Positions 11,828 through 25,221 of a DNA stretch of 64,000 nucleotides are shown here, one piece after another. Made by a program: the position numbers and the translations under genes. The stretch is from Perilla frutescens (lineage: Eukaryota; Streptophyta; Magnoliopsida; Lamiales; Lamiaceae). Location: contig BRKX01000003.1 of the NCBI GenBank assembly GCA_026008535.1, positions 60,723,001 to 60,787,000 of the forward strand. The letters run 5' to 3'. The notes under the pieces were generated by a model, which was not told where the DNA came from, ran no database searches, and worked only from the letters and a program-made list of their open reading frames with translations. The stretch's first letter is position 1. Every line of letters starts with the position of its first letter.

Positions 11828-13105
11828 TGTGTAAGTGCCATTTTCAGGCACACATTTGTTGACATATATTTATGGCAATATGTTTGTTCATGGAATTGTC
11901 CGAGAAACAAGTGTTAATCCGCTGCGCTGAAAGAATAATACAGAGCTAAGTTGTTAAAAGAAATTGACGAAGTATTCCGGACAATGTACCACGCCATGAA
12001 TCTTGGCAGTTTCATTCTATGGGCTGATTTATTTCCATGGACGATTTTGACCAGAAAGGAATATCTTGCTGTCTTATCCGTGAAGAAATTGTGTTGAATA
12101 TTCACCCTCAATTCAATATGAAAAATCTATATTCAAACAAGGAAAGTTCTATGTCGATTAAGACTTGACAATCTACAAGGAAAACTTCTCTAAGGTTTGC
12201 TTTTTAGATGTTCAAGGCCTATAAAAGGATCTCTACATGCAAGATAAAGATGTGTGACTCAAGATGTAGTTTATATATTTTATTGATGTATTTTTCATGA
12301 GCTTTTGTGAGAGCATAGATATTAGCTAGAGTTGTTCCTTAAACTATTCAATGTGAGATTCTAGCACAGTTAGTATTTTGTCACCAAACACTTGAGGGAA
12401 TTGAGTGCAAAATTGTACGTGATATCGGGAGAGCTCATAAGTGAAGATGTGCGGTAGTTAGGGTAGGCTAGCTAACACGGTTGTGAGGGGATCTCACAAT
12501 TTAGCTCATCAAAGAGTTCGTGAAGAAGAAATGAGGCATAAGGAGGGATTCTTATATGTGTAAGTATCCTCAATACACTTCATAAAGGAGTAATGGACTA
12601 TTCTTCAGTTTGGGCGAAATCCCCTCAGAGTGGGCTGATTAACCTAACTGGACTATCAATTCTCATGTCGATTTATTGCTTTTATTTTAACTATCCCCGA
12701 ATCTGGTCAAGAACAAACTTATGAACATAAAGTAGAACATCATGACTAAAATTGCACAAGTTATGTTTTTTCAATTCCCATGAGGATATTGGAGCAGTTC
12801 CAGCCGAATAGATGAAGGGACACATGCTTTTGTCGTTTGTTTAATGTTGAAGGTATGAGTTCGAAAATGTTCCTGAAGCTATTCTGGACAATACTGCTAA
12901 CATAAAGAGGAGACGACACGATTTTGTTGAGGATCTGTGTTTATTATTTGATCGTCTAACCCTCCTATCTGTGATTTAGGGGGAGACATTTCTATGCTCA
13001 TCGCGGGATTGTATTGCCAAATTAAATGTCAAATGAGGAGATTGTTAGTGCCATTTTTAAGAACACATTTATTGACATATATTGATGCAATATGTTTGTC
13101 CGTGG
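11828..13105 (+). mobile_element. Putative decayed LTR element remnant flanked by ~70-bp direct repeats
   Basis: A stretch containing GTGCCATTTT..GGCAATATGTTTGT at 11828-11897 recurs at 13036-13105. The second copy is preceded by AAATGAGGAGATTG, which resembles the tract before copia 3' LTRs. In reverse orientation, 12330-12660 is related to the repeat that hosts the nested insertion at 21246-27077 (shared landmarks CTTCGCCCAAACT / TTTCGCCCAAACT, ATGAAGTGTATT and GTGAGATCCCCTCACAACCGTG). No coding domain could be read with confidence. The boundaries are tentative. Confidence 0.4.
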
Positions 13106-13680
13106 AATTGGGAGGACTTCGCCAAAACTAAAATTTAGTCTATAACACATTATGTTTTTTCATAATGTATATTTGCAATTTTAATTTCCGTAATATTTTA
13201 ATTACTTTATATGTTATATTGAAATAATAAGTTAATAATTATTAATTTGCATATTAAAATTATCTGCCAATAAATTAATGTAAATTTGGTTATGTGATTT
13301 CCACCATGAAAATGTGATGTTTCTTTATTCCCAAACAACTCCATGGTTTAATATCTATTTTTTATAAGATATATCTTATATTTTTTATAAAAAATTTAAA
13401 AAGTAAAAATACAATAAAAATAATTATGCAAAAAGGAAGCGATATGTATTGAATAAGAGATATCCCATTTTTACTTATGGATCTCTAATCGAGACGTACA
13501 GTCTCCACTAGTTGGATGTCCCCGAGGTTTCCACACAAGGCGTAACCCTTTTATACTTGGATCAAAAATTTACTTTTAAGATTTGTATTATTTTAAAAGT
13601 TGTTATATTTATTTTCGTTTAAATAATTTCTTTTATAATTATAATTTATAACAAAATAATTATAAAGATTGTGCATACCT
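13106..13680. other. AT-rich intergenic DNA
   Basis: No gene seen. The block 13495-13560 is unusually GC-balanced (CTAATCGAGACG, TGGATGTCCCCGAGG) and may belong to the Helitron-like sequence that ends at 13711. Confidence 0.4.
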
Positions 13681-13681
13681 T

Positions 13682-13712
13682 ATTCATGCATCGCACGGCG
13701 GGTTATTCTAGT
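13682..13712 (+). mobile_element. Helitron-like 3' end
   Basis: GCATCGCACGGCGGG is followed within a few bases by CTAG and a T, matching plant Helitron 3' ends, which carry a GC-rich hairpin about ten bases before CTRR and insert before T. The left arm of the hairpin has decayed. The 5' end was not found. Confidence 0.4.
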
Positions 13713-13772
13713 TTTACTACTATTAATTACATATCATACTGAATGTTTGAAATTTTTTAAAATAAAACCATT

Positions 13773-13776
<4 letters not shown>

Positions 13777-13833
<57 letters not shown>
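13777..13833. repeat. (TC)n microsatellite
   Basis: About 28 CT units preceded by AAAATAAAACCATTTGA. Confidence 0.98.
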
Positions 13834-13835
<2 letters not shown>

Positions 13836-13922
13836 TTATTAAGATATTCTAATTTTTTTCCACGAAAATTAATACAACTTTATGATGGTAAAAACAAAAA
13901 ATTTGAAAATAAAACTATATGA

Positions 13923-13943
13923 CTCTCTCTCTCTCTCTCTCTC
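13923..13943. repeat. Second (CT)n microsatellite
   Basis: About ten CT units preceded by AAAATAAAACTATATGA, nearly the same flank as the array at 13777. The two arrays look like a local duplication. Confidence 0.95.
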
Positions 13944-16900
13944 ATGGAGGCGTGGCCCAATCAGAAATATTTAGTTAAATGGGCCAGCCATATCCACACA
14001 CACAAATATCTACAATTTAATTTAATTAATTACATTTATACTCTTTAATCAACTTTAATTTTGTCGTGTGTGTATGCTTATATTACTATATTGTGTATAC
14101 TTAATTTAATTTATAGTTTTAAAAAATATTTGTTTGCCGTGCCATGTGGAGTACTAGTTACACACACACACGTATTAGAAAGTAATATTTAAATATATGA
14201 TCTCTAGACAAGCCTATGGTTACAACTCATATGTATATATATTCATTTATATTTGCTTACACTATTTTACACATTTTTTTTTATTTTGCTTACACTAATT
14301 ATAAAGTTAATAATTTTATAACGGGGAGATTGTCTCGAAGTTGCATCCTTCGCATTTTAAAACTAGACTAGCATTACCCACCGTACGATGCACGGATAAA
14401 AATTATAAATATAAAGATATTATGTCACAACAATATTTTAGTAATAATTCATAGAAATAACTATAAAATAAATTTAGATGATATTCAATTTATTTTGTTA
14501 GTAATATTGTAATAATTTAAAACAAAAATTCAAATAATATTTAATTAAAAATTTTGGAGTATTTCTATACACATGTATAATAAGAGATATTTATGAAAAT
14601 ATAGGTTAAACAAAAAATATGAGAGAGATCTATGTAAAAAAAATTATAATACTAATGGTGATGAAGTTATGATTTCATGCATCCATATATACAGGCAGAT
14701 TTTTCGGTCATTTTGACATAATTGTTTTAATTTTTCATTAATCTATTTTATGTGATTTATGGAAATCAATTAGTATTAATTAGATTCAAAAGGTTGATTT
14801 TCTTTGAACAACAAAAAAAATGGATCACTAATTATTTTAAATATTAATGATATTTTGATTAAATGATAACATAACATATGCCGATTATATAATTTTTGAA
14901 AAACTTACAATTATTATATTGATACACGACACAAGAAGATATTAAAAATAACAAAATTTGATACCAAAGTATAGCCTACACTTTAACTAATTTTGTACAC
15001 TAAATCTAAATGCTAGGAAAATGTGTCAATCTTGAAAGTTTTTTTCCAGTGTCGTCAAAGGTAAAAAAGAAAAAAAATATATATATAAAAATGTACTTTT
15101 CTCGGGCGTCTTCAATCTCCTTTACACATTTACACTAATTTTGGTCATATTTTGTACAGTACAAAATTAAAAATTAAAAATCCTGGCCAGTACCTAAAAA
15201 TGAAATTGAAAAAATAAATCTACAGAAATTGTGACTGTTTCATAAGAAGTCCAATATATGATTACTTTGAACTTTAATGGATAATGACTATAGGGGTTCA
15301 TCTTATTTTCCTCTTAGGAGAAATGGATTCTGCATTTTTTAGTTTTTGGGTTACAAATAATTTAAAATAGTGAATTTTAAAGAGTTGAATATTCTAATTA
15401 TCGCGGTCCACATCTTGGCTTCTTTGATTCACTCCAACATAATCAACTTTATGTACGTTCATATGAAGAATAGGTGGAAGATAAAATTAAAAATTGAAGA
15501 TGAAAGATAAAAGGCCCATGAAAAGAGAGTAGCATACATAATCAATTTTAATTTATCGAGAAGTGATGAGAATAAAGAAAGAGAAGCGATCGATGCAACG
15601 GTGAGATTGTGAAAGATAAGTCAAGTAGGGAACTATGGAGAACACACTAAAAATTCCAAATGGTGAAACCAACTAAAAATTAAATTAAAATCTGGCTATT
15701 TCGAAAATTGTTTGCCTCAGTTTAAGATTTAATTTGAATAGATTGAGAGGGAGAAAGAGCAGTAGGTAGCTAGGAGAATATATCAAAATTGATAAGAGGG
15801 GATGGAGAAATCACACAATCACATGTGTGTCCGTTGATCCCATTAAAAAAATTACTGAAATTAGCTTTATATTAGATTACGAAAAAAAAAATACTGATTA
15901 ACACAACATCTCCCATCATTAAAAAAAACACATAAATACATAATGCAATTAATGCTAAAAATGATAAATATAATACACAAACAAAAATAGCTACAATAAT
16001 ATATAAATAATTACAATTATGATACAATCATTCTAGCTACAAATGTTTATAGGGTTACAATGCTATTTTTATTACACTACTAAAATGAAGACATTTGTTG
16101 ATCTGTACGTAGATAAACAGGGAGATCTTGACCAAATAAATTTCAAAGGCCTCAATTAAGGATGAATAAACAACTCTTCAATGATTTGAAATCATGAAAA
16201 TGTTATTCTTTACAATCAAACAATAATTAAAAAAAATTAAGAAGAAATCAAGTGACAACATAAGGAAATTGAGCGTAGAATTCAACCTTTAATTAAAAAA
16301 AAAAGACAAATAAAAATACCAAATCTTCATTCGTCAGGAAACATGAATACACAACTCAGAGTTAAAAATTATGATACAATAATCAACTATTTATAAGTAT
16401 AAACAATCCATCTAAATGCACACATTTCAAATTTCAAATATTTAATTCCATTAAAATTTGTACAAAAATATGACATCGATTGAAATTTTGCATAAAATTT
16501 GCTAATCAATAATATATGGTAATCAATCACAATAAATGAAACCTTATTGATACAAAACCAACTATGATAATCAATAATTTAATTAATTACGTTTCTATAC
16601 ATTACCCTAAACTATAACGCATTAAAAGGGATCGGAAGAGGGAATTCTAGAATAAATCAGTGAAAATTACCATTTATAATATATATACCTTACCTTTCAC
16701 AAATAATAAATTTTACTATATTAATTTTTGGTAATTAATTAATTAGTATATGATTAACTTAATATGTATTGTAATATAAAAATTAATTTATTAATAAATA
16801 TGTTATATATTAAGATATAGTATTGTCTTAAGTGGTTTATATATTATGTCATATATATCTTAGTATACATCTTATAAATCTCATTTTAATATATATATTA

Positions 16901-17477
16901 TATTAAGATAAAATTAATTTATTTATATTAAATTATATATCGTATCTTAATATATATTAAGATAATGTAATATAAACTATTATATTAAATTAAATTAAAG
17001 ATATGATATATAGTATATATATAATTAATTGAATATATATTTAGTTATTTTATGTATTATATTAAGATGATAATTAGGATTAATTAATTAAAACAATAGT
17101 ACAATATAAAAATAAATTAATTACTAAATATAGTAATTGATTTAGGCGGAAAACTATAATTACTAAATAAGGTATAACTTCTTAGTTTTATATATAAAGT
17201 TAAGGACTAGATAATAGGAGAAAATTTAAAAATTGCTAGAGAAGCGAGATACAAGGCTGAACTTTAATGCCACGAAATTAATTAAAGCACTTTATATTAT
17301 ATTCATTTTAAGTCAAGACACCGTCCACGTCAATCATGCATCAACGGTCGCCCAAAACTCATTATTTATTACTACAATATTATTCTGAAAAATTGTGAAC
17401 AAGTTAAGAAAAAAAAAAGGTAGATATTTTCTGGATCAGTTATCCCACCCAAAGATAAGATCCGGATACATTCCTCT
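13944..17477. other. Long AT-rich intergenic region upstream of alpha-glucosidase gene A
   Basis: No protein-coding gene or RNA gene recognised over 3.5 kb. A Helitron-like end lies at 14363-14395. Region 16690-17060 is dense in TATATTAAGATA-type words, with imperfect inverted and direct repeats. The last few hundred bases must contain the promoter of the gene starting at 17502. CCACGTCA at 17323-17330 has an ACGT core of the kind bound by plant bZIP factors, but this is only a word match. Confidence 0.5.
14363..14395 (-). mobile_element. Helitron-like 3' end, minus strand
   Basis: On the minus strand a short hairpin (CCGTGCATCGTACGG, 14395-14381) is followed nine bases later by CTAG (14371-14368). 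This is the spacing expected of a Helitron 3' terminus. It is related in sequence to the plus-strand end at 13682-13712. Confidence 0.45.
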
Positions 17478-17501
17478 ATGATCCATGAATTGAAACAAAA
17501 A

Positions 17502-20491
17502 ATGATGAACAAAAAGGCCAGAATTCTTGGTTTGTTGATTTTCTTGGCATTCTTGAATTCTTCAGTTAATGCAGAAGTGGTTGGCTATGGCTACCGTCTC
17601 CGATCAGTCAACGCCGATTCCTCGGGAAAATCATTCAACGCTCTTCTTCAGCTCATCCATCATTCCTCTGTTTTCGGCCTCGATCTCCCACTCCTTTCTC
17701 TCACTGCCAGGTGATTAACAATCTTTTTTCTTTATAGTTAATTATTTAATATTTACCATTTATTTACACACAACATTTACAGTTTGGAAACGAAAGACCG
17801 TTTGAGAGTGACGATAACTGATTCCAACGAACCCCGTTGGGAAATTCCCAACGACATTCTCCCCCGCCAGCGCCGCCATGAGAGCCACCACTTCCCACTT
17901 CATCACAACCGCTCTCCGCCGCGCCTCTCCCACCCCACTTCAGACCTCATCTTCACCCTCCAAAACACCACTCCCTTCGGCTTCGCCGTCCGCCGCCGCT
18001 CCTCCGGCGACACCCTCTTCAACACTGCTCCAATCTTCAATCAGCCCTCCACCTACCTCATCTTCAAGGACCAATATCTCCAGCTCTCGTCATCACTCTC
18101 TCGCTCAACATCCAATCTTTACGGCATTGGCGAGCACACGAAGAGCTCTTTTAGACTTCAGCCTAATCAGACACTTACCCTTTGGAATGCCGACATCGGC
18201 AGCGCCAACATCGACTTGAATTTGTACGGATCGCACCCTTTTCACATGGACGTTAGGTCGCCCAATGGGGAAACTCACGGCGTTTTGCTGTTGAATAGTA
18301 ACGGTATGGACGTTGTGTATTCCGGCGATCGGATCACGTATAAGGTCATCGGAGGGATTCTTGATCTGTATTTCTTCGCCGGGCCGACGCCGGAGCTGGT
18401 TATGGAACAGTACACTGGTCTCATTGGCCGCCCTACTCCCATGCCTTACTGGTCTTTTGGTTAGTACAAGCCCCGATGAGATCGATCATCTATTCCAACT
18501 TAACTTGTATTTCCAACCATTGCATTTCTTGCACGTGTATTGTATATGATTGGTTTTGTTTCGAACTGATTTAATTGTAGGATTTCACCAGTGCAAATAT
18601 GGATACAAAAATGTGTACGAGGTTGAGAATGTGGTGGCTAACTATGCAAAAGCTAGAATCCCTTTAGAAGTGATGTGGACCGACATTGATTACATGGATG
18701 CTTACAAAGATTTCACTCTCGATCCACTTAACTTCCCAGCTGATGAAATGAAGAAATTCGTTGATAAGCTCCACAAGAATGGCCAGAAATATGTGGTTAT
18801 TGTTGATCCCGGTAAGATTAATTACCTCAATCATAGCTGTAAAATGTAACAGGAAAATCTCATACCTGTAAACTGCAGGCATCAGTGTAAACGAGTCATA
18901 CCCGACTTACAAGAGAGGATTGCAAGCCGATATCTACATCAAGCGCGATGGTATGCCTTACCTAGGAGAAGTTTGGCCGGGAAAGACTTACTTTCCCGAC
19001 TTTCTTAACCCAAAATGTGAAGCGTTTTGGACTAATGAGATCAAAATATTTCGTGATCTTCTCCCTGTTGATGGCCTCTGGATTGACATGAACGAGCTCT
19101 CGAATTTCATAACCTCACCTCCAACTCCATCTTCATCATTAGACAACCCTCCTTATAAGATCAACAACTCGGGGTCTGATCGCCCTATCAATGAGAGAAC
19201 TGTGCCAGCTACCTCTCTCCATTTTGGGAACTTGACAGAGTATAACGTGCACAATCTCTACGGATTTCTCGAGTCCAGAGCTACGAATGCTGCTCTAGCT
19301 AACTTGACCGGTGAAAGGCCCTTCGTGCTAAGTAGGTCGACTTTTGTAGGTGCGGGCAAATACACTGCACATTGGACAGGAGACAATGCTGCAACGTGGA
19401 ACGACTTAGCATACACAATCCCGAGCATCTTGAACTCGGGATTGTTTGGTATACCTATGGTTGGAGCTGATATATGCGGGTTTTCAAGAAACACCACTGA
19501 AGAACTCTGCAGAAGATGGATTCAGGTATACTTCCATATTAAAATAAACATCTTTCTGTTCATGATCGTGATCATGTGAATTTTACTGCAGTTAGGGGCA
19601 TTCTATCCCTTTGCAAGAGATCACTCCGAAAAGGGAAGCATCCCTCAAGAGCTGTATGTATGGGAATCAGTCGCAGCCTCAGCAAGAAAAGTGTTGGGGC
19701 TTCGGTACAAGCTCTTGCCTTACTTGTACACCTTAATGTATGAGGCACACTCCAAAGGCACGCCTATTGCTAGGCCGCTCTTCTTCTCCTTCTCTGCAGA
19801 CACGAACACGTATGGAATCAACGGGCAGTTTCTACTAGGGAAGGGAGTGCTGGTCTCGCCTGTGCTTGAGCAAGGAGCAGTTTCTGTGAATGCATATTTT
19901 CCAGCAGGAAAATGGTTCAGCCTCTTCAACTACTCGAGCTCGTTGAGCCTAAAACAGGGGAGGTACATCAAGCTAGACGCGCCTCCTGATTCGATCAACG
20001 TGCATGTTGCCGAAGGGAACATAATAGCTATGCAAGGTGAAGGCATGACTACAAAAGCAGCGAGGGGAACTCCTTTCCATTTGCTGGTTGTGATGAGAGA
20101 GAGTGGGAATAGCACTGGGGAGGTCTTCTTGGATAATGGAGATGATTTGGATTTTGCAGGAGAGGGAGGGAGATGGAGCTACGTGACGTTTAGTAGTGGT
20201 TTGATTGGAAATCGAGTGATTCTTGAATCTAAGGTTTTGAATGGAGAATTTGCTCTCAGCCAGAAATGGATGATCGATAAGGCTACAATTCTTGGAGTAA
20301 AGAGGGATTTTAACAAGGTACGAGGATGTGATCGAGTTAGTAGAATGAAGATGGAAGATGTGAAGTTTGGTGCAGAAGTTGTGGATAACAACAATGGATT
20401 GCTGAGGTTGGAGTTGTCGAAGCTGTCTTTGGCAGTAGGAAAAGAGTTCAGTATTGAGATCGCCCCATGTCAGCTAATAAGAGCATTCTAA
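17502..20491 (+). CDS. Alpha-glucosidase, GH31 (gene A)
   Basis: A secreted alpha-1,4-glucosidase that releases glucose from maltose and malto-oligosaccharides. Plant members act in the apoplast or vacuole. Exons: 17502-17710, 17783-18459, 18581-18811, 18879-19525 and 19592-20491, all GT..AG and in phase, giving 887 residues. The start at 17502 puts the signal peptide (MMNKKARILGLLIFLAFLN) at the N-terminus; an upstream in-frame ATG lies at 17478. The N-terminal beta domain (SNLYGIGEHTK, LLLNSNGMDV) is followed by the barrel, with nucleophile motif LWIDMNELSN (Asp442) and acid/base motif HWTGDN (Asp541). It matches plant alpha-glucosidase (PYWSFGFHQC, VMWTDIDYMD) better than alpha-xylosidase, which has a distinct WNDDDHMD motif. 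Its partner is the disabled copy at 38851. Confidence 0.95.
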
Positions 20492-21209
20492 AGGATGAAT
20501 GAACCATGCAATTGTATCTTTGCCCCATGAATATTCCCAACTTCATTGTACATAGCTAATAAGAACATTTAAAACAGAAATCATGCTTTTCGTCTACTGC
20601 TCAAACTTCTACTTATATATGTTGCATTCTTTGCCAATAGTCACGAAGATTAAATAAAATTAAACAATTGAGTGAATTTTGTATGTATATATATCTAAAA
20701 TTTGATAAATTTAAATTACTGTTTATCTAAAATTATCGAACATCAAGAACTTCGATGGAAAATCCAGCTGTCGACCATTAATTAGGGACGAATTATGACT
20801 ATAGTTGCTCGGTTCTTCGGGTTTTATTGCAGATTAACCCTTTCAGGTCACCAAATAAATTACCTCGAATATTAAATATATTTTAAATGACTTGCATTGA
20901 TAATGTCATTTGTCTAAAATATATAAATTGTCAAGTTCATCACATGAGATTTCTTTTGCACTCTCTATATGTATTACACTCCGTGTTGCATTTTCAAATT
21001 ATGAATTTTTTTTGTATTTTTTTTCTTCAATTTTATTTTTCTGTGATTTAATTTAATTTTACGATTATGTTTTAGGTTAACCCCATCCAATTAGGTATAT
21101 AATTAATTTTTAGTATTTAATTTTCAATTTTCAATTAATAATTCATTTTTATGGTTGATTATTTGAAAATGATTTTAGCAAACAAAATATTATTAATTTT
21201 CTTTTAAAA

Positions 21210-21212
<3 letters not shown>
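20492..21212. other. 3' flank of gene A and AT-rich spacer
   Basis: It contains the presumed 3' UTR (a plausible polyadenylation region with AATAAG words near 20559) and then AT-rich DNA with no gene. Confidence 0.5.

Positions 21213-21245
<33 letters not shown>
21213..21245. repeat. (AT)n microsatellite
   Basis: About 16 AT units directly abutting the start of the repeat at 21246. Confidence 0.95.
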
Positions 21246-21250
<5 letters not shown>

Positions 21251-23234
21251 AGAACAGACGTAAGAACAGTAAATAAAAAGCAGTAAATTATGCACAAGAT
21301 TGGTAACCCAGTTCGGTTAATCAACCTACTCTGGGGGGACTTCGCCCAAACTTGAAGATTCGTTTGCTACTCCTTCATGAAGTGTGTAACACCCCAAATC
21401 CAATAATAGAAGCTCAATGATTTTTCTAGAGCCCAAATCCTTAAGTTGTATCCATTTTTAATAAAAGACCCAAATGATGAACTTTCTAGCCCAATTATAA
21501 TTTTAATTATTTACGACCCAATTATTACCTGATCGAGTTGAACGAATATGGTAGGCGATAGTGCTCGTCGATACGAATCCATAGAACTTGGTTTCACTAA
21601 TATAGGAATTCAATTGACCAAGATATGATTTTTTCTCTAATTTAAATTCTAATTAGGTTTTATTTAAGAGGGAGTATAAATACCCCCAATACCACTTTGA
21701 GCCTCATTTTTACCATTTCACATTTTCCTCAAAGGGGAACAACCCCCTCCCCCTCTCTCTTGACCCCTCCCCTCGCTACCACCACCTCCGTCGCCACCAA
21801 TCGCCGCCGCCTCCTCCACCGTCGGAAAAAATTTTCGGCGGAATTTTTGACATGTAATTACACTTTTTGATTCCCCTCATTCTCTTCTTTCTATTTCTTT
21901 GATTAATTTTGAAAGATTTTGAAATTTAGGCATCCGACTAGTAGGGATATATGGATTATTTTGTCTAAAAAAATCTCACATCATATCTTTGACAAAATCT
22001 CTCCTTCCACTCCTCTCACAAACTCCCATCACCCCTCACTCTCGATTCTCTCTCTCTCTATCTCTCTCTCTTAATATCCCCCACTTGATTTTGGGGGATA
22101 TCATCCATTATTGATTCACTTCACACCACACACACCCATCTCTCATTTTTTTCCTTCTCTCCATCTTCACCACTTCTTCCATCACTTTTCTTCACCACCA
22201 CCACCGATCCAAAGAGGGAGAAAGGAGGAGGAGAAGAGGCAAGAGGGCTAGAGCTCAAGGAGGAAAGCCCGAGAAGAGGAGCCCGACATCAAGCCATCCG
22301 CGGATGCTAAGCTTGGTGGAGGGACTCCGCTTTGATGACGGCCCGAGAAGAGGGATCCGACTTCAAGCCATCCGTGGAAGCTAAGCTTGGACGAGGAGGC
22401 TCCGATTTGGTATTTCCTATCCTTTTAGCTTTAGCCCATTTGTGGGGATTTGTCCCAAAACTCTCGAGACAGCAAACAATATTATATAAGTTGTATGGAT
22501 TTTATCTTTTGGTTATTGAATAAACGACTTTTATGATGTTTATGTTGTTTTGCGCATGGTGTTGGGCTAATTTCTACATTAGGAGATGGATAATCGATTT
22601 GGTTTCGAATCTATGATCGTTATTGTTGGTTGTTGTTGTTGGAATTGTGCTTATCATGTTAGAGTAATTGATCACTACTTGAGCATTGCTAGGATTTAGA
22701 TGAAACTGGAAGGTGATTCTAAATCCCGAAATTGGTTCCTTCAACGTTAGGTGGATGGGGTTCCTAAACCTAATATGTTCTTCTTGCTCATTTGATATAG
22801 CTAAAAGGGGCTTAGTTGATAGACGGTGACAGTAATTGATATTAAGCCTTCTAAGAGGGTCTATTGGATGTGAGATTAACATTACCAACCTTAATCGAGC
22901 TAGGAGAGAAACCAATGTGAGAATCACACCCTAATGCTCTTCTCATAATCCTATAATCTATCTTTGTGTTTGGTGGTGCAATTAGTTAATTTTATTTGCT
23001 TTAATTAGGTAGATTAGTATAACTTTCCTTCCCCTTATTTAAAATGTTTAGGATGTATTTTATTTTATTGTGTTTGACAACAATTATGGCATAGAAAGAT
23101 AATCGCCCACATGAAGCTTTTCTCGAGAGACACGACCCGAGTTAGCTCACCGCCCTACAATCGACTCCGTTCTATTACGGGAGTCTGGATCGAAGTAGTC
23201 TCGCGTGTGGAGTTAAATTCGGACACAACAATTT

Positions 23235-23252
23235 TGGCACCGTTGCTGGGGA
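23235..23252 (+). promoter_or_regulatory. Primer-binding site of the inner element
   Basis: TGGCACCGTTGCTGGGGA differs at two positions from the TGGCGCCGTTGCCGGGGA site typical of Athila-type elements, and lies eight bases after the LTR end. Confidence 0.75.
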
Positions 23253-25208
23253 AAGCTTTAGGTGAATTATCTTTTTGTGTTATAATTTTTTTTGTGCTTG
23301 TTTTCGTATTTGTGCTTTTGTGTTTGTTTAGTGTTTGTGCAATTGTGTCGTTTTATTCTATTTGAAGTATTTGTGTTTTTGTGTGTGTTGTGTTGTCTTT
23401 TTTTGTTTTGTTCTTTGTGTTTATTTTCTTTTATTTTTCTTTAAGCCTTTAACTCTTCCTCCCCAGTTGCATGTGATCCTTTTTCTTGTAAGTCTGTGTA
23501 TGCAAGGTCAAAGATGTCTAAACAGGAAGCTAGCCCTGTGTTCTAAAACATCCACAGACCAAGAAGGAGAGGAGTGCCCAACTAGGAAGAGGAAAGTTCG
23601 AGTGAAGTTTACTCCTAGAATAACGAAGCTTGAAATGAAGGCCAACTATGGGAGCACGGCTTCAAGCCGATCGTGCTCAATGATCCTCTATGATAATCTA
23701 CTAAGGCTCTGTCAAGCTCGGGACATTAAAATGAGCGCTGCATGGGAGGCAACCCATGATTTTATTGCTTTCATGTTTAGTTTAATTTTTACCCTTTTTG
23801 TGTGTTTAAGTTTTTATTTTTGTTGTTGTCTCGCGGGACAAAGAGGTGAGAGCGCGCTGCTGGGAAGGAAACTGATGCAAAATGACTAAGTGTAGCTCTC
23901 CGCGAGCGCGCACCCTCAGCCCCATAGATAAAAGGTCCAGTTCAACCCTACTCCTCACAAGTCCCACGGCCACCTCCACCACATTTTCAGCCACCAAGAG
24001 TAGTGAAGTTGTTTTATTTATTATTTTCCAACTTTTGTATTATTTTTCTTGTTCGTCGGTTGTTGTTCGTGTTGTTTTATAGGAACTTGCGCTTATTGTC
24101 GGTCTTCTACATTCTGTAATATTTTCTTTTCCCTTTATTTCTTGCATTGAGGACAATGCATGATTTAAGTGTGGGGGGGGGGGGGTGAACTTGTGTTTTT
24201 ATGTCTTTATGATTATATCTTTGATTTTTTGTTGAATTTAAAAAAAATATATTTTAAAATTGTTATGTGTCATTTTTGTTTTGCTTTGATTATGTTTTAT
24301 TGTTGGAACCCGCACTTAGTATGATTTGTCTTGTCTAACCATCAAACTTGATTATTTGGAATATGAATCTTCAAGGGATTATTGTTAAGATGTTCATGTT
24401 GCATGAAATCATTCCCATTATTTCATTTTAGAATGTGAGTTGTCTTGAGAATGATTATATTTACATGATTTGTGTTGTGGGGTCTCGTCCTCTAAGAATT
24501 TGAAGGCTTGATTCATTCTCTTGTCAAATGTGTCAATTATGCTTAAAAAAAATCATTCTCTCCTCTAACTTCCTATCATGTATTTTCTATATAAAAAAAG
24601 AAGAAATGAATAAAAAAAATGAATAAAATGTTATGTATGTTTTAATAAAGTGAGGATAATAAGGATTTCTACTCCTCTAGTCGTCTAAATCGACTATGAG
24701 CATGGGAAACCACACAAGGACACTAGGGATGTTATCCCTAAGGAATAAACCTTGTGAAGCTTGATCCACGTCCTCTTGTTTAATTGTTGTAATAAACGGG
24801 ATTCCACTTTGGATTCTACTCCTATCATGTGTGTCATTCCTTTGAATCTATCCATGATGATTATGGAAAACCATGTTAGGAAGCTCGGTTTACCCCGATG
24901 ATTTCACTTAACGAATTATATCCTTTGGGTGCATTCTCGGGTTATTTTTGAATAAAGTGTGGGGGGGGGTTAGTAAGAGGAATGTTTTCCGGGCTAGTTG
25001 CATTTTCCCTTGAGAAAATCTTGCATGCTTATTCTCATTGGACGAGCCACATGCCTTGTCTTATAAATGTGTCATTCTCTTCGATGATAAACTTTCTAGT
25101 TTGAAATAACGTGGAATGCTCCTAGTGTGTATGATCTTCTTGGGGACAATTTCTTTTTGCTTCATATCTTGAATGATTTTGTTTGCTTGAGGACAAGCAA
25201 AATGTTAA

Positions 25209-25221
25209 GTGTGGGGGGAAT
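25209..25221 (+). promoter_or_regulatory. Polypurine tract of the inner element
   Basis: GTGTGGGGGGAAT lies after TTGAGGACAAGC and directly before the right LTR start TGTTTAG. Similar AAGTGTGGGGG blocks at about 24167-24187 and 24956-24971 suggest decoy or duplicated tracts. Confidence 0.65.

Noticed and set aside
17878..18219. 113-codon Ser/Pro-rich frame
   Set aside because: Shadow of alpha-glucosidase exon 2 in another frame.
17502..20491. Alpha-xylosidase (XYL1) identity
   Set aside because: The motifs VMWTDIDYMD and PYWSFGFHQC fit the alpha-glucosidase branch; the xylosidase branch has WNDDDHMD and a Cys-rich insert that is absent here.
22332..22523. Small open frames in 22-26 kb (also 23335-23889, 25448-25765)
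   Set aside because: Inside the non-coding LTR element; no conserved domain, low-complexity or GC-repeat translation.
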